DNA of 64,000 nucleotides, from positions 14,046,501 to 14,110,500 of the forward strand of contig OX327690.1 in assembly GCA_946807835.1 (NCBI GenBank), given 5' to 3'. Each line of letters starts with the position of its first letter. Positions within the stretch are counted from its first letter, which is position 1. Both the position numbers and the translations under genes were made by a program. Positions 11,991-23,916 of the stretch are shown one piece after another. This DNA is from Ailanthus altissimus. Its lineage: Eukaryota > Streptophyta > Magnoliopsida > Sapindales > Simaroubaceae. Below the pieces are notes generated by a model. That model worked only from the letters and a program-made list of their open reading frames with translations, made no database searches and had not been told where the DNA came from.

Positions 11991-12806
11991 CCAATGCTAA
12001 CAATAGAGGATCAACGAAATCAAACAAAACATTATGCCTTCCATAATGAGCATGGCACAACATCAGAAATTGTTTATCCTTAAGAGGTTAGATCAACACC
12101 CTCATGAGGAAAGACAATTTGGCTAAATTCCAACTAGAGATAGAACCCAAAAAATAACATTGCAGAATTAGAAAGAAATCCCAAGCCAAGTAGGATAAAG
12201 GCTGCTACCATAAGGGAAATAGCACCCCTGTTACTAAATATAATCCACAGATTATTATTTAACATTTGTTATTTGGAAGTGAAGAGTATAAGAGAACATG
12301 ATAAGTTCAACCACATCGAAGAAGCTTCCATTAACCTCAAAAATCTTAAAACGGAAGCAATAATGGTCTCCTATGCCATTATTTATGATTATGATTAAGT
12401 ACAACACATCACCAAAACCAAAACCAATGCTAATAATAGAGGATCAACAAAATCAAATAAAACATTATGCCTTCCATAATGAGCATGGCACAACATCAGA
12501 AATTATTTATCCCTAAGAGGTTAGATCAACACCCTTATGAGGAAAGACAATTTGGCTAAATTCCAACCAAAGATAGAACCTAAAAAAAACATTCCAGAAC
12601 TAGAAAGAGATACCAAGCCAAGTGGGATAAAAGCTGTTACCATAAGGGAAATAGCACCCCTGTTACAAAATATAATCCATAGATTATTATTTAACATTTA
12701 TTATTTAGAAGGAAAGAGTAGAGGAGAACATGATAAGTTTAACCACATCGAAGAAGCTTTCATTAACCTAAAAAATTCTAAAACAGAAGAAATAATGGTC
12801 TTAAAA
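11966..12806. repeat. 427-bp direct tandem duplication
   Basis: Unit 1 (11966-12392) and unit 2 (12393 to about 12806) both start GATTAAGTACAACACATCACC. They continue through the same reading (GGCACAACATCAGAAATT, GGAAAGACAATTTGGC, CACATCGAAGAAGCTT). Unit 2 has an extra CAAAAC near its start. The duplication lies within the decayed gag of the Tat-like element and predates much of its decay, since the copies differ at scattered sites. Confidence 0.85.
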
Positions 12807-13100
12807 AGACTATCAATATATAGACAAATCAAAGATTCTATGAAGGCATTATTACTGAAGATGATGATGAACCAGTTCTTTGTGGTAGTAAGCCATGGGA
12901 GAACACCAAATACACAGGGAAACAATGAAATATGGAGGCTATATTTTATAGGAGCTATGTTAGTCATATCTGCTTACGCAAGAGCTTGGAGAGATCACTT
13001 TCTCCCGAGAAGACCTAACTTGCCTCATGCTCTTGCAATTCAATCAATTAGTGATAAGCTTAAACATAACAAGAACCATAGTACAAAAAATATTGGTTAA
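12000..13100 (+). pseudogene. Tat-lineage gag-like remnant
   Basis: The longest open segment (12537-13100, 187 codons, lysine-rich) is preceded by a duplicated copy with stops. The only support for gag is position: it follows an LTR and precedes recognisable Tat protease and RT. Segments such as IREIAPLLQNIIHRLL and FNHIEEAFINLKN have no motif I can assign with certainty. There is no CCHC knuckle. It should not be annotated as a host gene despite its length. Confidence 0.45.
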
Positions 13101-13169
13101 TGGAGGAAGTAACCTTCCAAGGCATTAAACTAAACAAGAAGAACATTCAATGATACAACACTGAACTTA

Positions 13170-15266
13170 TAGAATTTGGAGAAAGAAAGGTACGAGTCAA
13201 ATGGATGATTATGCTATTGGTAATAGCAGCTAGAAAGGTATGAAGGTGAAATATGTGGTTTTCGATGCATCCATAGCTTATAATAGTATAACTAAACACT
13301 CTTAGATGCACTATATAGAAGTTGTACTTTCCACTGAAAAAATAGATAAATTGCAATTACTAAAGTAAGAATAATAGACATTAAAGGTGAATAACTTCAA
13401 GCTAAAGAATGTTATGCTAACTCACTAAAGTCACCAAATAAAGAAGCAAAGCAAATAGTCGTGTTTATTAAGAAAAAAGAGTGATGGAAGGAAGATAAAG
13501 AAACAAAAATAATTGATCAGCCAACCAATATGGAATCATCAGCTAAAATACAACTCTTACCTCCACAGAAGGTGGAAGTGAGCATAAAATAACCATTACA
13601 AGATCAGTGGTCAAAGGGACATCGTTAGAAACAAGGTTATATAATGCCCATCGAGAAAATAAAGAAAGTACTATTGGACTCTTCCACCACTAATATGATT
13701 GTGTTGTTAAGCCCCAAGATTATTGATAAAGAAAGAACGAGGATAGTCTAGTTGCTTAAGAGAAGCAAAGATGTCTTAGCTTGGTCCAACAAGGATATAG
13801 TTGGCATAGACCCCAAAATAAGTCAAAAATTGAGCATTAGGGAAGACAAACAGAAACATATGAGGTTTGCATTAGAATAGAATAAAAGTATCAACAATGA
13901 GATGGATATGTCATTGGAAGTGGGATTTTTTAAGAAATACTTTACCTAAAATAGGTTGCCAATGTGGTGATCATGGTAAAAAAATAATGGGAAGTTGTGA
14001 GTCTATTTAGATTACATAAATCTCAACAAGGCACCCTTAAAGGGCGTCAACAAAGAAGTTGGAGTACTATTGGACCCTTTCACCACTAATAGAAATATTT
14101 TATTAAGCATCAAGATGATTGATTCTATTTAGGTTAAGGAATGTAAGAGCCGCCTTTTAGAGGCTTGTCAACAAAGTCTTTGGATAGCTAATGGGAAAGA
14201 TAGTAGAAGCTTACATAGAAGGCACAATAGTCCAAAGTAAAGAAGTGTGAAACCACATTATAGACCCGCAAGAAGTATTTGATGCCATAAAGAAGTTTAA
14301 AATGTACTTGAATCTAATTGATTACACTTTTATAATATTATTTGGAACCTTTCTAAGACTAATGGTAAGCACAAGAGGAATGAAAGCTGATTCAATGCAA
14401 GTTCAAGGCCTAAAAAATACCACAATCCCTATAATTCTAAAAAAAAGTAAAGATCAAAATGAAAAGGGTGATGACACTCTATAGATTGAATTTGTGGATG
14501 TCAAACAAGTGTCAACTTTTCTCCAAGGTATTAACGCCAAAAACGAGAACTTTTGAGAGCTAGAACAAATAGAAGCATTGTAGAATTTGAAAGAGTACTT
14601 GAAAGAGCCTTTAATCTATCCATACCCCTCCCTAATGAAACATTATTCTTGTATCTTGCAGGTTCCAAGGTAATAGTTAGCACAGTCCAATTCAAGGAAG
14701 TAGATAGTCATTAGAAAATGATCTTCTACACCAATAAAGTAATCTTAGATGTGGAAATAAGATACTAAGTAACAAGAAAGCTAATTCTTGCTCTTGTACA
14801 AGTTAAGGACAAGCTCAAACACTACTTTGAAGGGCATCCCATCTTGGTATACATTTTCTATCCCTACAGTGCATCCTGTCTAGACCAAATGTCATGGGAA
14901 GGGTCACCAAAATAGTAATGGTATAGATACAACTTAACATTAAGTATTAGCAAAATATAATAATAAATAGACAAGCGATAAACATTTCCTATTAGAATGC
15001 TAGCCAATAGTAAATGATGATACATTATTATTGAAACCTATGGACTTAAGAGAAGATTGGAATATACAAATAAATTCTAAAATAAAAAAGAATTGAGCTT
15101 GGGAATTAGAATTAAAACCCCAGAATGACCAATACTAGAGCATGCGGTAAGGTTATTCTTATCAACATCCAATAATGTGAATGAGTATGATGCCTAATTT
15201 AAGGACTCATTATAACATTACAATTGATGATAAAATAGTCTCCATATAAACACTGACTCAGCCCTA
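13170..15266 (+). pseudogene. Tat-lineage Ty3-gypsy protease-RT-RNase H remnant
   Basis: Stops and frameshifts are frequent, but order and motifs fit Tat pol. Protease tail: KVKYVVFDASIAYNSI near 13240 (family VxFxVVDxxxxYNxIxGR). RT: VVMVKKNNGKL then VYLDYINLNKAPLKG near 13965-14040 (family WVANVVLVKKxNGKWRVCxDYxDLNKACPKD). Later VEAYIEGTIVQSK, EVFDAIKKFKMYLN and FGTFLRLMVSTRGM around 14200-14380 (VYVDDxxVKS, FLGFMVSxRGI). RNase H: near 14580-14660, LKEYLKEPL then a SLYLA-like strand. A 60-codon open segment at 14302-14484 belongs to it. It is cut at 15271 by the inserted LTR and resumes at 18909. Confidence 0.72.
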
Positions 15267-15772
15267 GTTACTGTTAGGGTCGGTGCTTACGTGTCATCCC
15301 TGAATGTACATATAGTTGTGTATTTATACAAGTGTACATTCCTATTAAATTGCTAATACCCATTAATATGGTACTATACAATGTAACATTACAAACATTT
15401 TAGATTTGAAAGAGTTCAGATCAGATCTAAAGGCATTTAGATAAGGGTTCATAGTTAGCCACGCTGAGAGATATAAATGCTAAATGTTAGCATAGCTAAG
15501 GGTTAGCTGGTTATAATACTTAGCACATCCAAGATTCGGAGCCTTGTCTGTAATGGGATATAGACTTAGGAATATAATAGTAACTATATAGTTGCAAGAG
15601 TTGTAATCGGGTGCCAGAAAATGCTAGTTATGCAAGTATGTTCTCGAATAATTGTTCCTGATCTATTTCTGCCGATGCGCGTCTACCGTTGGATACCTTT
15701 ATATATAGATCAATATATAGTGTACCTATAGGGTATAGATGGTCGTTCCTAGTTAACCGTGAGCATGGAGCT

Positions 15773-17133
15773 TGATAAGGGCAAATTAGTCATATATTTT
15801 CTCATGTTTTTATTTTGATATTTTATTATTTTATGATAATAGATGACTATTTATGTGCATTATTGTTATTTTAAAGTATGAGTCCACTGCACCAGCATCA
15901 CGAGGATTATTACCCAAGCGTTAGAACAGTGATCGAAATAAGAAAAGACAACCTGCCCCAGCACCAGACCTGCGTCGCCCCAGCGATAGGCCAGCGCTCC
16001 AGCGCTAACATCCCACCACTCCAGTGGTAAATCCTGTTTCACATGTCTCCCCAGTGATAACTGCATAGCGCCTCAGCGGTAGCACGAGTCCTAGTCTGAC
16101 GAGAATTGAGATTTTCAAGCTCATATCAATCCCTATAAAAGGTCACTCGTTCTCAGCCTTTAGGGATGAACCTAGAGCACTCAAGACACATTGAAGAACA
16201 CCAAGAATATAGAGCATGAGTCTTAGAGAGCAATAGGAGTTTAATTGAAGCAACTTTAGAGAGCGATCCAAGGAGTTCTTTGGCATCGAGAGTATCATAG
16301 GCAATGCAATTAAGAGCAATTCGACGTCTATATCGGTTTGCTATTGATTGTATTATGATTGATTATTATTTTTAATGTTGTTGTCTTGTAGCCATAAACT
16401 AAATTTATTTTCTAAGGTTAATACTTAAAATCAATATGTGTGCTTAATTGCCATATCTTTTAAATATTTAATAAACTTAGTTCTTTAATATTCAAATTAC
16501 TTAATCGTAATGCTTCAATATATCTGACCAATATATGGTGAATGGGTTGGTAATATTATTGATAAACGCAGAAGAGGAATCATAATATTTAGACCTAGGT
16601 AATTTGATGCATGGTTATAGAGTAACATTCAATGTTACATATGCAAGTTTCAATTTAGGATAGGAATATACCTAATTGGCATGTATGATCAATAAGACCT
16701 AATCTTAATAAATCTTAGTTTATTACAAGTACCATAGGAATATAGGTATTTGGTAAATTAAGGTATACTTGCATGACCTTGGAAGAGGCTTGTGAATACA
16801 TTACTGTCTTGATCAATAACAAAGACTAAGGGAGTTAAATATTAGAAGATTAATCATTAGAAAACATATTGAGGGATAGTATTAATCCTAGGTTTTCTCT
16901 ATATTGCTATCACCTAATTCTCTTTGCATTGTGTTTTTGCTTTTATATTTTTTACATTCATTCTTAGATTTTTATTTTTCTGAATAATTATTAGGAAGAC
17001 ATAATTTTAGTAATTGGTTAAAAAGAAGAAATTATCCTTGTGGGTTCGACATCCGACTTATTTGGTCCCTTTATTACTTGCATACGATAATGTATACTTA
17101 CACTTAATTTTAAGATATAGAAATATTGCATCA
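15773..17133 (+). mobile_element. Solo gypsy LTR nested in copia LTR copy B
   Basis: Starts TGATAAGG and ends TTGCATCA. GAGCT lies on both sides (15768-15772 and 17134-17138), a perfect 5-bp TSD. When it is removed the host LTR reads through CATGGAGCTTGTATTGAC, which aligns with uninterrupted copies. TATAAAAGG at 16134-16142 is a likely core promoter. Upstream of it (15890-16080) is a GC-rich block with several CCCCAGCG or CCAGTGRT repeats, typical of the U3 of gypsy LTRs in this window. The ORF at 15866-16066 (minus) is a by-product of this block. Confidence 0.85.
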
Positions 17134-18376
17134 GAGCTTGTATTGACATATGGGTATCCAGTTAGGACTGGATATTGGACAGACTCACGAAGGCCTTCGA
17201 TAGACACCCTATGTAAGCCATCAACGAACGGTCCTCTGAAGTTGAGTAGTATACGTGGTCTTTTAACCTGAGTGCCATGGTGGACTTATAAGTGATCCAC
17301 CATACTTTGGTTACACGTATGTCACAGACCTTTTATGGTGTGACCACTGAGTATCACTGGGTATGGTCCGATGCTTATAGAGTCTGATGCATACAGATAT
17401 GGGATCCATCAGCTCGTATAGGAATTTAAATATCCAGATGCTTCGAGATAGTGTCTCGAAAAATCTTGTGGCCACAAGTATTAATCTCGGTAAAGAGTTC
17501 CATCAGGGTAGAATAATATGGCAAAGGAGTTTGAGCATATTGTTCAATGAGATACGAGTCTGTAGATAAGATATGGATGAGCATTAGGGGATTTGACAGT
17601 GATACTCAATATCTCCGCACATCCAAGATATTATAACAGAAGGACTATACATATGCGTTGTAACCTCAGCTTATATGGTTCAACACGCTGATTTGTATAT
17701 TCATGACATATGCGTGGGGCATTACTCACAGACTCGTGGAATAGTTTCATTTGACAAATCGGGCATAGGACCTAGGGAGTCTCGCGATATGGAGTGTACT
17801 CATTGTGCACTTGGGCAACGTGCCAGATTAAAGTGTTTAATCTAGCAATATTCAGCACTACCACGAGAATGTGTGCGTGTCTGTTTTAAGTGTTAAATAC
17901 AACAATTAGTCAATAATTATTATTTACTAATTGTATAATGACACGTGGTGCATTGTGGACCCTCGGTTGAGTTCACCTAAGTGCGAGTTTGGGGACCCAT
18001 TAGATGGTAAACTTGGTAACTATTCATGAGAGGCAAAATAGTCATTTCACACTTTAATTATTTAATTGTTAAATAATCAAAATATCTCTCTTATTATATT
18101 ATATAATATAGTTTTATGTTATCTTATTTTATTATATTATATAATATATTATTATATTATTTTATTATATTATATATTATTATGTTATATTTTATTATAT
18201 GATATTATATATATAATAATATTATATTTTGGGTGCCAAATAGTTGGCACCCATTAGTATTATTTTATTATTATTTATATTATATAATATATTATATTAA
18301 TATTTTAATATATATATATATAAATATAAGAGAGATGAGAAAGAGAAGAATTTGGTGTGTTTTTGGCCATTTGGCC

Positions 18377-18489
18377 AAGAGAAAGAAATAGAGAAAAGAG
18401 AGAAAGAAAGAAAGAAGTGGAGAAGAGAAGAAGAAGAAGAAAACCGAGAGAAGAAGAAAGAAAAAAAAAAAGAAAAGGGAAAAATGAAA
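18377..18489. repeat. Purine-rich (GA/GAA) tract
   Basis: About 110 bases almost without pyrimidines on the plus strand, made of GAAA, GAGA and GAAGAA runs, following an AT-rich simple stretch (about 18080-18330). Overlapping long ORFs on both strands (lysine/arginine-rich plus, phenylalanine-rich minus) are caused by the composition. Confidence 0.8.
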
Positions 18490-18913
18490 TTGTTTCATTT
18501 TTCTCTATGCTTCCATTTGAAGCAATGGTGTATTGTTTCAAATTTTTCATTTCTTATCCTTTTGGAGAAAAGGATGAAAAGCACACACTGGCCATTTTGG
18601 GGTTTAAGAGTTAAACCTAATGCTGTGTATAGGGCTACTGTTCTAGCTCACCAAGCCCACTGTGTTGGTGACTAGAATTGCCTTTGAGTTGGTCTCCATG
18701 CGGACTTAGAAAAATTACGTGTATAACGTTACACGTTGAGGTAAGTTCTCTACTCTAAAAATATATTAATGCGATTAATAAATTTTATTTATTGTGTTTA
18801 TTACAAATTTCACGTTTCCATCAGACTTAAATATATATTTGATATATATTTAGGTAATATACATAATTGCATATACATACACCCACGTGTCTTAGATACC
18901 CGCCAACAATTAC

Positions 18914-19500
18914 TTCTCAGTGGAATAGCGACTACATAATAAAAGAAGGAAGGATAAAAGCTACCTTGCGAAAGTAAAGTTGCCCAACGACTGAATAGGT
19001 TACAATTATTAAAGAACCAAGGGAACTAAATGTAGAAGCATACAAAATTTTCAAGAAAGCATCAACAACAAAATGCTTATTTATTATAGTAACTCTAGTT
19101 TCCACTAGAGATAAAATTATAATAGATGAGGAAACCTATATAGCATGAAGAAAACATAAAAGACTTGATGAATATTATAGTTTCCACTAATTTGTTGACC
19201 CCTTATTTAATTTGTTTTTGTAGGATAGGAAGCTTCCCTCAAACTAAAATAAAGCAACAAAACTCAAAAGAAAGGTTTGAAGGTTTACACTAATAAAAAG
19301 ATAATTATACAAGAAAGCCTTCTTAGGAATATACATGTGATATGTGCATAAAGAATAAGGAAAGAAGGTAAATGAGAAAGTACACAAAGGGGCGTATGGA
19401 AATGACTCCAATAAAAGGACTCTAACTTACAAAGTTATGAGGCAATGTAACTACTGGCCCACCATTTAGAATGATGATAGCTTGAATTTAAACTCATTAA
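18914..19500 (+). pseudogene. Tat-lineage integrase N-terminal fragment
   Basis: Continuation of the Tat pol cut by the LTR at 15272. Near 18920-18990 a reading with IIKEGR and KLPND fits the linker before integrase. At 19385-19480 the reading AYGNDSNKRTLTYKVMRQCNYWPT matches the zinc-binding N-terminus of integrase (family GxCGxHxxxRSLAxKxLRQGYFWPT). It then stops short. The catalytic core is missing and a different LTR follows. Confidence 0.6.
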
Positions 19501-19530
19501 TGATTATTTTCAACATTGGAATTTGTTAGT

Positions 19531-20325
19531 TGTTAGATATTAATTGAGTATTTTTACTTGTTTTAGTCTTATTTTGTAGTTTGGAAGCATGGATTAAGTT
19601 TTCATAAAGTTGTAGAACAAATTGGAAAGTGATTATTTTAGAGCAAAGAAAGTTGAAAAGTTCATTCGTCTTTATAGTTTTCTTAATTCTTTGTGTTTTT
19701 TATAAGGATGTTGAAACTCTTGTGTATTATTTTCTTTATTTCATTGTGAACTAAACGTTTTTTCTAAGGTTTTAAATAGATCTCTTCATATAGTTTGAAT
19801 TATATTTACCTCTTCATTTATATCATTCAATAATTGAATTATTTCTTTTATCTTGTGTTTAATATTTTTTTATGCCTGATCTTGATTAGATAACCTTTTT
19901 GAACATTGAAAAGGAAATTTAAGTTTAGATATATATAGCATAACATATGATCATTGATTATAATGAGTTCAAGTAAGATTGGAATATACTTATATAACAT
20001 ATGCAATCATTAAAGAAAACCTAGGCTTAATGAATTCTTTCTTAATTTATTCATATAGGAATATAGTGAGTTGATTAAAAAGAATATTCTTACTTGAAGA
20101 TTAGAAGAGACTTGTAGGTAATTTAGAATTCTTGGTTGACAATTCTAATTGAATAATTGATTCAAAGAGAGGAATAAGTAATTTGGGCAAAGTGTAGAGT
20201 AAAGATTAAAGCCGTAGGATTATTTATATTAGTGAGTTCACAAATTTTTATTTTTACTTTTACTTTTAATAATTTTGCACCTATTAATCATTTGTTTAGA
20301 TGAATTGACAATTGATATAGGTTAG
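19531..20325 (+). mobile_element. Gypsy LTR remnant, plus orientation
   Basis: It starts near TGTTAGATATTAATTGAG, with a TTATTTTGTAGTTTGG block resembling other Athila LTR heads here. It continues through LTR blocks (CTTAATGAATT, GAAGAGACTTGTAGG) and is truncated before its true tail, where it meets the oppositely oriented LTR. No polypurine tract precedes it. Boundaries are approximate. Confidence 0.55.
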
Positions 20326-23300
20326 TGATGTATGCAATAATAGCTAAGCGTAAGTGTATGTTATTATATCAAGTAATATAGGATTTAAGTTTATATATCG
20401 TTCTTACATAGACTATTTTAATTTGCTTCTTTCAATTGAATAATAAAATTAATCTTACTTTTTTATCCAGATGAATCAAAATATGAAATTTCTCTAATTA
20501 ACCTAATCTATTAAATTAAACTAAACTTAATATTAATCAAAAGTAACAAGGAATTGAATTCACCAATTAAGAGCAATTTAGGGTTTCGACTTATCCCATA
20601 ATAATTTATTTGGGTTACTAATCTTAATAACAATTATTGGCTAGACTCTAATCGCATCACAAGTATCTGTCGATGGTTAAGTGATTATTTTATATCCTAC
20701 TAATTACCTATATGTCTATAGTAATATGAATAGGATATAGCTTATTAGGAATTGGTCTAAATAATATGCCATCTATATATATTTCTATCCTATATACAAG
20801 TCATAGTTGTCACCATATGATCATGCATCAAACTATTCTAGGCTAAACACATAAATTCCTCTTTTGAGTTTATTAAGGTTCCTTGATTATTCAAAATATT
20901 CGCTAGATATAATGAAAGCTTTAAACACAAGATAGAATGAATCAATTTAATTTATTAAGCTTATTAAACTAAGAGTCAATAAATCTAACTACATAATAGT
21001 TTCAATAAGTCTAACCCTAGATCAAAATAGTTTAGTTCATCATAAATTTAAGAGTATCAAAGTAAAGAATGGAAAACGTCATGAACAAGATCATAAAGAT
21101 AAGGAAAGAGAAGAAATAACACAAAGCTAGATCGTCTATATCTCGTCCTTGCTTGATTGCATAAATCTTGATCTACAATCTTGAATTCTTCACTTTGATC
21201 TCTTGTATTGGTGATGTGTTTTGTTTGCCCTAGGTTTACTTCTAACATTGTATGTGTTTTGGATCTGAATAGTATACTTTTATAAGTCTTCGTAACTCTA
21301 GAGATGTGAGTGTTAACGTGTTTTAGAGTGTATGCATGTGATTGTCTACAAGTTGAAAAAAAAAACTAAATAAATGTATCATATACATAATTTTGCAACG
21401 AAATTAAGCATATGATCAATATATATACATGTAACTTATATCATTAACAACATAAGATGACATAACATATACTTTTGAAGAACTTCGGTGAAGATTTTAA
21501 TTCCGGATTCTTCCTAGCTCCAACTTTGAGTTCACCTTGAAGTGCACTCTTATTCAATTCTAGTTCACAACAATTTGGTGGGATTGTGAAGCTAGAATAG
21601 TAGCAGCTGAATTTTCAACAACAAGGTTTTGTTTCTTTAAAAAAAAAAAGAATTTATTTTTTTTTCTCTCTAATTTTTCTCACAACCCTTTGTTCAAAGA
21701 AAACCTCTCTAAAACCAAAAACTCTCTCCAATGCTCTCTCATTCCACATTTTTGCTTCACCATTTTATTAATTAATTATTCAATTCAATTCAATATTTAG
21801 GTGTGTTAAGCACTTCACAAGTGCTCCCAAAATTGATTAAGTGGCCAAAAAATTAAAAAAAACAAGATTTTGTGGCTATTATACCTGATTAGGTATATGT
21901 CTCACACCTAAACTAAATAATAAATAACTAAATAAATATTATTATTTATATAAATAATATTTATTCAATTATTCAAAAACTATTTGAATAATTAATTTTT
22001 ACCTTATTTGATTTTACTAACATGGTTAATGGGTGAATTTGTGGTGAAACAATTCATGCAACAAAATTATGCCATTTGTTAACATTAAATTAGTTAACAA
22101 CTCTTGCCACATAATTAAGTAATGTACTTAATATTTAAGTCTAGACAAGAGGATAACCTGAGGAACCATAAAATAAATTTTCAATTTGCTGGTATTTCTA
22201 GGATGGAACTGTTTAATCCATAATACTATCCCAGTGCACGAGTACACTTTATATTGTGAGACTCTCTAGGTCCACGCCCGAATTGTCATATGAAACTTCT
22301 CCATACGTCAGTGAATGATGTCCCACATGCACGTTACGTTCCCAACTCAAAAACGAAACTAAGGACAAAATAAACCCCTTTTTGCTGCTTTTATTGCCAG
22401 ATGGAATATTAACTGACATATTACACAAGCTAGCTAGGCTGCAGAACGCAAGCCACCAACAAAAAAGTTGATGTCAGAGATTTCGAGAGGATATTACAAA
22501 GTGGCTCGTTAGACCATACAAGTTAAGGTTATAACATATTCATATAATTGTTCCATCATTTATATCCGGGTAGAGCAGAGATATAGATTAACACCATCAA
22601 ATCTCCATATGTCTGACCGAAAGCTTATCTCTAGAATTTTATTTCAATAAATAATATTCCCAAACACTTTTTTGATATTATTTTTCCTTAGGGTTAAATT
22701 CTTTTCCCAGGAATTACTGCTTATGACCATAAGACTTTTTGAAATACAATCTTAAAGCATTAGAATATATATTACTCATCCAAATGAGCTGATGGATCCC
22801 ATGTCTATGAACACCAAACTTTATAAGTATCGAACCATACCCAGTGACACCCAGCGATCAGACCATGAAAGGTTTCTGACATGTGTCTATTGGATGAGTA
22901 ATATATATCCTAATGCTCTAAGGTTAAAGAACCATGAATACTACTCAACTCAAAAGATCCTCTATTGACAGCTTTATGGGATGTCTATTAGAGGTTTTTG
23001 TGAGTTTGTTCAGTATTCAGTCCTTACTGAATACTTGTATCTCTATACGAGCTTTCACTAAACTCATAATTTGCTAAGATTAACCATCTAGACCATCGAG
23101 ATATAGATATACACCGATCTATATATTTATTAAAGTATTCACTAACAGACCAACATCAGTGAAGATAGATTAGAAATATAATATTTGAGAACATATTTGC
23201 ATAATGACGGTTCCTAACACTATTTATAACTATTTGTAACTACCTTATTACTAATATATTCTCAGGTCTTTATCCTATTTTAGAAAAGGCTCTAACTCTT

Positions 23301-23916
23301 TAGATATCGCTGACTCTTATAACTTGATAACTCTTGTTAGTGCCAACTCTTAGCATTGCTAATTCTTAGAACTGATCTAAAGTAATTTAGACTAGATCTG
23401 AACTCTTTTAAATCATACAATATCTGAAACGTTACAAGCATCTTATCATATATAACATATAATTAGTGATTTAATGTAATGATAATACCAGTGTAAATAT
23501 TAAACAAATATTCATACATAAAGGAATGGCACGTAAGCATAAATTCCAACAATGAGGCTTATAATCTAAGTCACAATATGACTTAAAAGAGAGAGTTTTA
23601 TTTATCACACTGCACAGTAGTGCTGAAGGTTGAGCATCACAGTGCTAAGACTTGGAAAATGTCAAACTAGGCAAATCTTTTGCCTTGTATGCCACGATGT
23701 CCACCCATGGGTGTTGCGACGCCAGCCCAAGTTTGGTTGATCCATCGTTTTTCACTATTTTGAGTCCGTTTCAAGTTTGTTTTATCTTGAATTTTTACGA
23801 CTTGGTTAGTAAACCTATATATGATCAAAATCACAAATAAATAGCTAATACTCTTAATTTAGAACAAAACTTAAGTCTATGATGATAGATATAATAATCT
23901 ATTTTATCTCTTATCA
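20326..23916 (-). mobile_element. Athila 3' LTR (minus), interrupted by a copia LTR
   Basis: On the minus strand it begins TGATAAGAGATAAAATAG at 23916, directly after the polypurine tract (AAGTTTGGGGGTATT, 23917-23936). It ends TTGCATACATCA at 20326. The tail carries the AAGTAATATAGG and CACTTACGC motifs common to Athila LTR ends. The solo copia LTR at 21311-23551 splits it; the net length is about 1.35 kb. The internal region of its element extends to the right. Confidence 0.78.
21311..23551 (-). mobile_element. Solo copia LTR (copy C)
   Basis: Left end TGTTAACG, right end ATTCCAACA, so it is inverted relative to copies A and B. The flanks GTGAG (21306-21310) and ATGAG (23552-23556) match at 4 of 5 positions. 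The hairpin is at 21560-21595. It sits in the Athila LTR 20326-23916. The ORF at 21057-21248 lies outside it, and none inside is credible. Confidence 0.83.

Larger units (their letters stand above)
15272..18908 (+). mobile_element. Solo copia LTR (copy B) containing a nested solo LTR
   Basis: It begins TGTTAGGG with the family's GCTTACGTGTCATCCC block and ends CCCGCCAACA. The flanks GTTAC (15267-15271) and ATTAC (18909-18913) form a target duplication with one mismatch. Removing the nested LTR and its TSD leaves about 2.27 kb, the normal length for this family. It interrupts Tat pol: RNase H lies to the left and an integrase fragment to the right. The family hairpin is at 18643-18675. AT-rich simple sequence at about 18080-18330 and a purine tract at 18377-18489 account for the ORFs there. 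Confidence 0.85.

Noticed and set aside
12537..13100. 187-codon open frame as a host gene
   Set aside because: It lies inside a 427-bp duplicated, decayed gag region, between an LTR and Tat protease/RT.
18292..18675. Overlapping 68-107 codon ORFs on both strands
   Set aside because: Produced by purine-rich low-complexity sequence in an LTR.
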